A stretch of 6,824 bases of DNA, taken from Candidatus Sumerlaeota bacterium (GTDB taxonomy: Bacteria; Sumerlaeota; Sumerlaeia; JADFCT01). The position numbers and the translations under genes are program-made. The notes beneath the pieces were generated by a model, which ran no database searches, was not told where the DNA came from, and saw only the letters and a program-made list of their open reading frames with translations. Where the stretch lies: NCBI GenBank assembly GCA_026398575.1, contig JAPLSP010000215.1, forward strand, positions 1-6,824, given 5' to 3'. Shown here piece after piece: positions 1-6,700 of this stretch. Within the stretch, counting starts at the first letter, position 1. Every line of letters starts with the position of its first letter.

Positions 1-11
1 CGCCAAGCTAT

Positions 12-40
12 AAGGTGGGGCGTGCCCCTCTCCCCATCTT
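12..40 (+). other. Inverted repeat / stem-loop 1 in the leader of the URO-D-like gene
   Basis: Bases 12-20 (AAGGTGGGG) pair with 32-40 (CCCCATCTT) over nine positions, one of them a G-U wobble, leaving an 11-base loop. A competing five-pair stem exists inside it (17-21 with 24-28). The stem is GC-rich, but only three T residues follow (44-46), so it is not a textbook intrinsic terminator. It could end an upstream gene outside the window or form part of the structured 5' leader of the gene starting at 121. The pairing is seen directly; the role is inferred. Confidence 0.4.
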
Positions 41-74
41 GCCTTTGAATCCGCTTGCCAGCCAGGATTCAGGC
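41..74 (+). other. Inverted repeat / stem-loop 2 in the leader of the URO-D-like gene
   Basis: TGAATCC at 46-52 is perfectly complementary to GGATTCA at 65-71, with a 12-base loop. After a two-base bulge (44-45) the stem can continue as GCC (41-43) with GGC (72-74). It begins at the base after stem-loop 1 and ends at the base before stem-loop 3. It may be an RNA structure or a DNA operator. No known riboswitch consensus was recognised in it. Confidence 0.4.
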
Positions 75-89
75 GCGATAAGGTATCGC
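75..89 (+). other. Inverted repeat / stem-loop 3, possible operator, in the leader of the URO-D-like gene
   Basis: GCGATA (75-80) and TATCGC (84-89) form a perfect six-base inverted repeat around the three-base centre AGG. It lies 19 bases upstream of the Shine-Dalgarno sequence. Its short spacing fits either a small hairpin or the binding site of a dimeric repressor. A six-base palindrome alone is weak evidence; its interest comes from being the third consecutive inverted repeat. Confidence 0.35.
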
Positions 90-108
90 AAGTTTCCCAT
101 CCAAGTCC

Positions 109-115
109 GGAGGGG
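109..115 (+). promoter_or_regulatory. Shine-Dalgarno sequence fixing the start at 121
   Basis: GGAGGGG lies 5 bases before the ATG at 121, so its GGAGG core has a 7-base spacer. A second in-frame ATG at 130 would have a spacer of 16 bases from the same core, so 121 is the preferred start. Confidence 0.8.
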
Positions 116-120
116 CTTTT

Positions 121-1245
121 ATGAAGCCGATGAGCAGCAAGGAACGCATGATGCGCGCGCTCGAACGCGGAAAGCCGGACCGCCTGCCCGTCTCCGTCCA
201 TCAATGGCAGGGCTATCATCTCGACAAATACTTATGCGGCGCCACCGCGCTCGAAGCCTTCGAGAAGATGGGCATGGACGCGCAGATTCAATACTTCCAA
301 TCCATGGGGCAATTCTGGCTCGTGGACGCCGACTACACCAAGGCCTCCACGTCCGATTGGCGCGACGTGGTCCAGGTCGTCGGAAACGATCCCGACAACC
401 GCGTCTGCCATCATACCATCCACACGCCCGAAGGAATGCTCGCCTATAAAACCGCCGGCAACCGCATGACGACGTGGATCACGGAATACCTGGTCAAGCG
501 CGATGAAGACATTCAGCTCGTCCGTAAATATATGCCCGTCCCGGCGCTCGATCCCAAGCCGATCGCCAAGGTTTATGACGAGATCGGCGACCGCGGCATC
601 CTGCGCGGGTTCGTCTGGGGCGATCAGGCCGGGTGCTGGCAACACGCCTGCTGCCTGATGGATATCAACGTCCTTGTGATGAAGGCGATGGAGCAGCCCG
701 AGTGGACGCACGAATTCATGCAAATCCTGCTCGACAAAAAACTGCGTTTCATCGAAAGCATGAAGGGGGCGAAGTTCGACCTCGTCGAAACGGGCGGCGG
801 CGCGGCCTCCTCGACGGTGATCTCGCCCGCGCTGCATGAAGAGTTCTGCACGCATTACGACCGGCAGATGCACGACGCGCTGCACGCCCTCGGTTTCAAG
901 ATCACCTATCACACCTGCGGCGGAACGAGGGGGATCGAGGATTTGATCGTCGCCAACGGCTGCGACGCCTCGGAGACGTTGGCGCCCCCGAGCATCGGCG
1001 GCAACCAGGAACCCTGGGACTTCGCGCGCAAGATCGCAGGCCGCGTCGCGCTGATCGGCGGTGTGGACCAGCACAACACCGTGACCCGGCAAACGCCCGC
1101 GCAAATCCGCGAACAAGTTTTCAAATTATTCAAAACAGTCGGCCCGAACGGCGGCTATATCTGCTCGATGGCCGACCACTTCTTTGAGACAGCGCCCGCC
1201 AACCTCGCAGCCTTTGCGGCGGCGGCGAGGGAATGCGTGTATTGA
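121..1245 (+). CDS. URO-D superfamily protein, MtaA/CmuA-like methyltransferase type (not HemE)
   Basis: This 374-residue protein has the length and layout of the uroporphyrinogen decarboxylase superfamily. The N-terminal SSKERMMRALERGKPDRLPV (residues 4-23) is the usual opening of the methyltransferase-like branch. The C-terminal half has YHTCGG (263-268), then a VALIGGVDQHN-type strand, then GGYICSMADHFFETAPANL (344-362). His264, Cys266 and Cys348 sit where MtaA-type coenzyme M methyltransferases place their three zinc ligands. The arginine-rich substrate motif of true HemE (RQAGRYLPEY-like) is absent, so haem synthesis is unlikely. By family knowledge such proteins move methyl groups between a corrinoid protein and an acceptor, or act in O-/N-demethylation; the substrate here cannot be told. 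No corrinoid protein, activator or haem gene lies nearby. No signal peptide is seen, so it is probably cytoplasmic. A Cys-rich stretch at 172-178 (GCWQHACC) is notable. Start chosen from the Shine-Dalgarno sequence at 109-115. Confidence 0.92.
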   Translation: MKPMSSKERMMRALERGKPDRLPVSVHQWQGYHLDKYLCGATALEAFEKMGMDAQIQYFQSMGQFWLVDADYTKASTSDWRDVVQVVGNDPDNRVCHHTIHTPEGMLAYKTAGNRMTTWITEYLVKRDEDIQLVRKYMPVPALDPKPIAKVYDEIGDRGILRGFVWGDQAGCWQHACCLMDINVLVMKAMEQPEWTHEFMQILLDKKLRFIESMKGAKFDLVETGGGAASSTVISPALHEEFCTHYDRQMHDALHALGFKITYHTCGGTRGIEDLIVANGCDASETLAPPSIGGNQEPWDFARKIAGRVALIGGVDQHNTVTRQTPAQIREQVFKLFKTVGPNGGYICSMADHFFETAPANLAAFAAAARECVY

Positions 1246-1248
1246 TCC

Positions 1249-1275
1249 TTCGCCTTGTCTTTTTTGGACGGCGAA
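1249..1275. terminator. Hairpin between convergent genes, possible bidirectional terminator
   Basis: The 30 bases between the two convergent stop codons contain TTCGCC (1249-1254) pairing with GGCGAA (1270-1275). After a two-base TT bulge, GTC (1257-1259) pairs with GAC (1267-1269). The loop is TTTTTTG (1260-1266). Position suits a shared terminator, but the T-run is in the loop and neither strand has a U-tract after the stem, so it is not a canonical Rho-independent terminator. Confidence 0.35.
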
Positions 1276-3711
1276 TCAGGGAAGATTGAAGTCATACCTC
1301 TTTGCGGCATTGATCAGGACGTCCCTTGAGAACTCGCGTTTCTTCTCGGCGCCGGGGCATGAAATCTGCGCCACAAATGGTCCGCTATCCGTGAAACCGA
1401 TCTGATAGGAGCCGTTGGAGTTCGTCTGGACCGAGTATTGGGAGCTCTGCGCATCTATCTTCTTGGGCCGGAAACGGATGATGGCGTCGGCGATGGGCTT
1501 TTGGTCCAGACTGACCGTCCCAAAAACAAGCATCTTCATTCCGAAGAACGTGCCGTCGCCAGGTCCGGATTGCCTGCGCAGGTTGAATGGGATGGGCTCG
1601 GCCTGCGCCGGAATCCGGGGTGTCACGCCATTGAAATACTCGCAGGCGAATCCGTCCGCTTCGACGATCAGGTTGTATTGCATCCCTTGATCCAGGCGGC
1701 GGAGAACGAACTCGCCATTGTCCGGATTGAATATCATGGGCAGATTGCTGAACGTGCCGATCTCATTGTGGTTCCGGATCTTTATGGTGAAGGCTTTGAT
1801 GGGTGTTCCTGAGCCGGCCACCGCGACCCGTCCCACGATAACGCCGGCCTCCGGCATCGTCAAACTCGTCACTCGGTCATACGGAATGCTCTGGCGCAAA
1901 ATCGAAGAGTAGTTTCTGTGACGGATCGTGACCTGCGGCTCGTACTCCCAATAATCCTCGAAACGGAATCTGCCATAAGCGTCTGTATAGGTCTTGAATT
2001 CATAGGGTAGAATGTGCAGGAAATTCCATTTTGCGCTTTCGCATTTCGGATTCAGTTCAACCAACGCTCCGGCAACCGGCAAGCCCTTTGGATCGAAGAC
2101 AGCGCAATCCACCCCGTGGCCTTTGGCGAGTGTGAAATTGACTTCCTTCGGCTCCTGGGGCGTTCCGCCCGCGGTCATGTCCTGCGTCGCGATGACATAG
2201 CCTTTGGCGATGACGGCGAGAACGTGCCCTCTGAATTCGCCTTTGGCGTTTCCATCCTGTGCGCTCTTCGTGACCTGGAGATGGTAAGCGCCATTCGAAT
2301 CAGTCACCGCGGGATCGCCTCGCTTGAAGCCGGCTTGGTAGCCCCAATAAACACTGGCGCCTGCGACGGGAGACCCGGCGCCGTCGCACACCTGGCCTTT
2401 GAAGACGATAAGGCGGGTTTGCGCGCCTGGCGCTGTGGTTGCGGAGGTGGCCGGCGCCGGGGCCTGCGCCGCCGTTTTCGCAGGGGTCTTCGAGGCATCA
2501 TCAGGGGCGGCTTTCATCGTCGCGCAGGCTTGCGCCTTTTGGGAACCTGGTATGAAGACGATGGGCGCTTCGTACTTCTCGTCAATGCCATTGTCGAGAA
2601 AGCCCTTCTTCCTGAAACTGATATGCGGCGGAAAGCGACGGTTGATTTCCTTGAGGATGCAACAGCCCTGGGCGTCGGTTTTGACACGGCGGAACCGGCG
2701 GGACAGCAACGCGTAGTCTTCATGGAAACCAACATCGGCGTCAGCCACCGGGGCGCCGGACTCATCCGACGCGCGCACGGTCAGGACGATTTCCGGTTCG
2801 AGCGCCAGCCTGTAGAAATTCTCCATCCCGGACTCCAACTGGACGATTGCAAACGTGTTTGCGTATCCCTCAGCGCTCATAAGCAAAACGACCCGTCCTT
2901 CGGGCAATCCATCAACCGTGAGCCCGCCACCGGAGTCGCTATAGATCTCGCCAATGCGCCGTTTCTCCGGATTGGGCCACCCCAGGATCTCAACTCTCAC
3001 GTTGCGGATGGCTCTCCCCGTTTCCCTTTCGCAGGTCCGGCCTTTCAATTGCGCTCCCTGATGCAGAGTCAGGTTCACCGGTCCAATGCGTTCGCCCGGC
3101 TGAATCTTGATCATGGGAAACTGTCTGCCGCCGGCATTGGAGGCCTTGTCTCCCAGCCAGGCGATCACCTGATCCCAGCCCCCGCTCAGACCTGAGATTT
3201 CATAGGCGCCGCCAGGACTGGCAAACGTTGCGAAGTCGGCGTCTTCCGCAAGCCAAACGCACGCGCCGGGCGCCGGACGCCGATCCTCATAAGAAACCTG
3301 GCCATAGATGACCGCGCCGCGATCGGCCTGAAAGGTGACAGTTGTATCCGGGGGAACGTGCGCCATGCGATGGGTCGGAATTATCTGCGGATGACGGGCG
3401 AAAACGAAAACATCATTCCATTGGCCGGGGAAGAGAATGGTCGCGGCGCCGTTGGCGTCAGTAACCGCATCGCTGACGATCGGGAAGTTCTTTTCCCAAT
3501 GCTGCTTGGCGGTGAGAACAACTCCCTCGATGGGGCGCCCGGTATCCTTCCAAGTCACGCGCACATTCAATTGTTTGACTTTGCCGGCCAGCTTCGCAGC
3601 GCCAAACGGCGGCTCAGGCTGGGCGTTCGGCAGGGGTTTGCTCTCTGTGCGCGCGCATGAAAACAGCGCCACGGCCAGGAGAAATAAAACTGCTGTTTTG
3701 ATCGCCTGCAT
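1276..3711 (-). CDS. Large multi-module carboxypeptidase-regulatory-like lipoprotein
   Basis: The 811-residue protein opens with a lipoprotein signal: MQAIK, a hydrophobic core, then LFS-C with Cys19 as the predicted lipidated residue. The rest is about eight beta-sandwich modules of 85-100 residues: roughly 46-131, 132-219, 220-306, 307-398, 433-531, 532-623, 624-717 and 727-811. Typical signatures are G-x-V-x-D-x-x-G-x-P-V-x-G-A (from about 437), SDxxGxxxVxGLPEG and TDAYGRFRFED. A low-complexity Ala/Pro/Thr linker at 399-432 divides it into two halves of four modules. No catalytic domain, transmembrane segment after the signal, or sorting tag is seen. Its likely place is the outer membrane or periplasm, as a structural, adhesive or carbohydrate-contacting protein; that is inference. 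The frame stays open to 3936, but the start at 3711 is preferred because it has GAGGG four bases upstream (3716-3720), gives an N-terminal signal peptide, and avoids overlap with the upstream gene. Residues 498-713 are homologous to the neighbouring gene. Confidence 0.9.
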   Translation of the reverse strand: MQAIKTAVLFLLAVALFSCARTESKPLPNAQPEPPFGAAKLAGKVKQLNVRVTWKDTGRPIEGVVLTAKQHWEKNFPIVSDAVTDANGAATILFPGQWNDVFVFARHPQIIPTHRMAHVPPDTTVTFQADRGAVIYGQVSYEDRRPAPGACVWLAEDADFATFASPGGAYEISGLSGGWDQVIAWLGDKASNAGGRQFPMIKIQPGERIGPVNLTLHQGAQLKGRTCERETGRAIRNVRVEILGWPNPEKRRIGEIYSDSGGGLTVDGLPEGRVVLLMSAEGYANTFAIVQLESGMENFYRLALEPEIVLTVRASDESGAPVADADVGFHEDYALLSRRFRRVKTDAQGCCILKEINRRFPPHISFRKKGFLDNGIDEKYEAPIVFIPGSQKAQACATMKAAPDDASKTPAKTAAQAPAPATSATTAPGAQTRLIVFKGQVCDGAGSPVAGASVYWGYQAGFKRGDPAVTDSNGAYHLQVTKSAQDGNAKGEFRGHVLAVIAKGYVIATQDMTAGGTPQEPKEVNFTLAKGHGVDCAVFDPKGLPVAGALVELNPKCESAKWNFLHILPYEFKTYTDAYGRFRFEDYWEYEPQVTIRHRNYSSILRQSIPYDRVTSLTMPEAGVIVGRVAVAGSGTPIKAFTIKIRNHNEIGTFSNLPMIFNPDNGEFVLRRLDQGMQYNLIVEADGFACEYFNGVTPRIPAQAEPIPFNLRRQSGPGDGTFFGMKMLVFGTVSLDQKPIADAIIRFRPKKIDAQSSQYSVQTNSNGSYQIGFTDSGPFVAQISCPGAEKKREFSRDVLINAAKRYDFNLP
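1573..2220 (-). repeat. Paralogous block, copy in the lipoprotein gene
   Basis: Residues 498-713 of the lipoprotein align in order with the first about 220 visible residues of the upstream gene (6162-6815). Shared landmarks in sequence are AVxAKGY, GGT, EVNF, KGH, TDAxGxFRFED, GVIxGRV, TPxKxFTxK and a closing FxLxR. Divergence is large enough that this is protein-level homology, not a DNA repeat likely to recombine. Confidence 0.8.
2415..2517 (-). other. Low-complexity Ala/Pro/Thr linker within the lipoprotein
   Basis: Residues 399-432 are almost only Ala, Pro, Thr, Ser, Lys, Asp and Gln (for example TPAKTAAQAPAPATSATTAP). This is the composition of a flexible extracytoplasmic spacer. It separates modules 1-4 from modules 5-8. 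Confidence 0.7.
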
Positions 3712-3715
3712 TAAA

Positions 3716-3720
3716 CCCTC
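3716..3720 (-). promoter_or_regulatory. Shine-Dalgarno sequence of the lipoprotein gene
   Basis: On the - strand GAGGG is followed by TTTA and the ATG at 3711. The site decides between this start and the far upstream in-frame ATG at 3936, which would lie inside the neighbouring coding region and place 75 non-signal-like residues before the lipoprotein signal. Confidence 0.7.
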
Positions 3721-3768
3721 ACGCAAGTGAAGTGGGAATTTTGCTCTCACCTTGAAGATCAAATATCT

Positions 3769-3797
3769 ATAATCCCGCCGCCTTATCTGCTCTTCAA
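3769..3797 (-). promoter_or_regulatory. Weak candidate promoter before the lipoprotein gene
   Basis: On the - strand TTGAAG (3797-3792) and GATTAT (3774-3769) are 17 bases apart, each matching four of six bases of the sigma-70 consensus. The 71-base gap between the two genes is visibly more AT-rich than the coding DNA. If real, it would allow separate expression of the lipoprotein; otherwise the gene is read through from upstream. Confidence 0.2.
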
Positions 3798-6700
3798 AAC
3801 CACGCGAACCTGGTTTCGCATGCCTTCGCCCAGCTTGACTTCGCAATCCCTGGAAAACGGCAGGCAGCCTTCGGCTTCCACGGTCAGACGCCAGGTTCCT
3901 TCCTGAAGATTCTGGAACATGAAAAATATGGTCCAAGCCCAGTCCTTGCCCAGAAGCCGGGCTTCCGTGTCAGGGCCTTTGCCTTTTTGCGGCGTCACCG
4001 TTCGCGTTCCGCCCGGACCGCTCAGCGCGATCACGGATGGCATTGCGTCTTTGGGAAAGCCATCCGGCATGGCGACCGAGCCCGATAAAACAATCCATGG
4101 CTTCAGCGAAAACGCCACGATGGGACGTTCGCCGGCAGTGATCGTCACCGGCACAACCATGGGGTCGCCCTTCCACGTGTCCATCGTCAAAGCCGCGCGA
4201 TAGCTGCCCTCCGGCACGGGGCCGATTTCCTGTTCCGCCTTGCTCAAATCCACCGAATAGGAGGACTGCGATTGATTGACGGGTCCACTGCCATCCGGTT
4301 GCGGCTGGGCAGGCAGAAGCATGAGCTGGCAATAATTCGGCCTCTTGATGGATGCGTCTGGAATTGAAATGCGCAGCAGGATCGTGCCCATGGTCGGCAG
4401 CGGAATTTCACCCAAGTCTTGATCATGGTCCATGTTGTCGAGTTTGAATGTTCCCGGAATCCGAATGTTTTTGTTCTTCACATTGACGCTCAGGGCATAA
4501 TCGCCCATGAATCTCCCGGTAAAGACGATCTGCCCTTTTGAAATTTCGCCGTTGCCATAAGGCGTGATTTGAAGGGGGTCCTTTCCCGGATCGTCGCGGA
4601 CGCCCTGCCGCGCCAAACTTGCATTTTGCAAATCCGAAAGCCGGAAGTTTGGGTCTTTGGGGGCGGTCAGCTTCGCCGTCACCTTGAAAGATTGCAGCAG
4701 GATGAAGTCATGCTCGGTGGCGCCCTTGATCTCAACGGTCTCGCTCATCTGCATCGCGGTGCTCCGGCTGCGATAGCTGTAGATACGCGCGGTGTAGGCG
4801 CCGTCGCGAAGCCCAAAGATCTGATAGCGGCCTTCCTCGTTGGTTGAGCTGTTGTTGCTGCTGAAAGAATCCCCGCCCATGTGCGTCTCGGGCGTCAACG
4901 TTACCCCTGCGTCCTTGATGGCCTTGCCGGTCAAATCCATGACCATGCCCTTGAGCGTAGAGCCGGTCAGGAATGAGAGATGACTCTCGCCCAAGTCCTG
5001 ATCCGCATCGAGATTATCGAGCGCGAGCGCCTCGGGACGTTGGTAATTGAATTGCTGGTTATCGCCGGTCTGGCCCTGGACGTTCAGCCGATAGGCGCCT
5101 TTGAAGCGCCCGCGGAAGGTAAACAGGTTGTCTTGCGGATTGTGGCAATAGCCATAGGAATCGAGTTTTTTGCTGCTGTCGCTCGAATCGAAGGAATCCT
5201 TGATATTCAGATTGGCATTGTTAATCGTGGGCGCCTTGGTGGGGTCCGTCACGCCGTCAAAGACAATTTTGAACGTGACTTTGCGCTTTTCGGGCAGCGT
5301 GAAATCTTTTTGTGTCTCTCCCGAGACGCTTACGTCTTCCGAAAGATTGCTGCTGTCCTCGCCGGATGAAAAATTAACATTGGCGTTGTAAGCTCCATCC
5401 TCCAGCCCTTCAATCCGGTACTCGCCTTTCCCATCCGTCGAGGACTGGCGCGTTATTCCGCCTTCGTTGCGCTTGGGATCTACGCTGATATTCGCCTGCG
5501 GAACGGGCGCCGTCCCCTTCAGGACGCGCCCATACAGGACACCCGAACCGCCGCCGATGGCGATGTCCAGAAGCTTTTCTTCGCCGTCCGTCAGATCGAA
5601 TTTTTCGCTCTTGCTGAAGCTGGACTTGCCCGAAGAGCCGTTGACGGAAAGCTGATAGGACCCCGCCGCCAGCCCTGAAATGCGATAAGCGCCGCTGGCG
5701 TCAGTCATGACTTGGTTATTCTGCGGCTCGCCGGATGAGCTGCTGATATTGATTTCGTTTCTCGAATCGGTCCGGTAAGCATAGATATTCGCCTCCGGCA
5801 GGGGATTGCCGTTCAGGGTGACGGTTCCTCTGACCGCGCCGCCGCGCTTCATGACGATCCTCAGCGAACGGGGGCCGCCGTATTGGTCGCGTTCATTCGC
5901 GGAGATCACGAGCGGGGAAAAATCCGGCGCTTTGACGGCAAGGTAGCCCAGCGTCTCGCCCTCGCGAAAGGAAAAGGCGCCGTCGGCGCCGGTCAGGACG
6001 CGGATAACGCCTTCCTCCGGGGAATTGTCGAATTGAACCATGCTTCCGGACCTCCGCCCGAAGCCGCCGCCTTCGGTAGTGGCCGAATACAGCAGGACGG
6101 TCGCGCCGGCCAGAGGCTGTTGGTTGGCGCCATCGAGCACGACGCCCTTCGTCTCCTGGCCTCTTGACAGTTTGAAGACCACCGGCTTGACGTCGGATTC
6201 GGGGCCGGCCTTGAGTTCCTCCTGAAGCGCGGAGACGAAGCCCTGCGCCGATACCCTCAGAGAGTAGTCTTCGTCCTGCTCCAGTTCATAGAGTGTGAAG
6301 GCGCCGTCGGGCGAATTAAAGAGAATGCCCATGCGGGAGGATTCATCCCAGCTGCGCGCTCCCCTGGCCTTGACGGTGAAGAGTTTGACGGGCGTTTGCG
6401 AATCCCCTTCCACGACGCGCCCCTTGATCACGCCGCCTTCCTTCATGACGATGCGCGTCTCCTGATCCAGCGCCAGCGCCTTGTTCGAAAGCGACGTCCA
6501 TCCCTTGCCCGTAAGATTCACCGTGACCGCGCGGTTGGACAGGTCCTCGAAGCGGAACTTGCCGTCGGCGTCGGTATGCGCCTGCCGCCGCCCCTGGCGG
6601 CTGTTGCGCAGGAGATTATTCTCATCCGATTGTCCGGTATAGCCCATCTGCGCGTCCAGCCCCTCGATCGGCGCGCCTTTCGCCGTGACCACCACGCCCG

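Noticed and set aside
2..13. Tail of an upstream gene ending at the TAA at 11-13
   Set aside because: Only three codons would be visible and the other frames are equally possible, so no coding call can be supported.
55..84. Possible promoter TTGCCA (55-60) / TAAGGT (79-84) for the URO-D-like gene
   Set aside because: The -10 box matches only three of six bases, spacing is 18, and the boxes fall inside the inverted repeats. Not strong enough to annotate.
232..1116. Long open frame (294 codons) on the - strand, antisense to the URO-D-like gene
   Set aside because: No family motif and no convincing ribosome site; the + strand product is a clear superfamily member over the same span.
121..1245. 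Haem-pathway uroporphyrinogen decarboxylase (hemE)
   Set aside because: The conserved N-terminal HemE substrate motif is absent, and the His-x-Cys...Cys pattern points to the methyltransferase-like branch.
2014..3195. Long open frame (393 codons) on the + strand, antisense to the lipoprotein gene
   Set aside because: Its translation is rich in Arg, Gly and Ala without any recognisable motif. The opposite frame gives a coherent modular protein with a signal peptide and Shine-Dalgarno site. It is a by-product of GC-rich codon use.
3712..3936. N-terminal extension of the lipoprotein frame to an ATG at 3936
   Set aside because: It would overlap the upstream gene by about 150 bases and bury the lipoprotein signal behind 75 unrelated residues. 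The start at 3711 has its own Shine-Dalgarno sequence.
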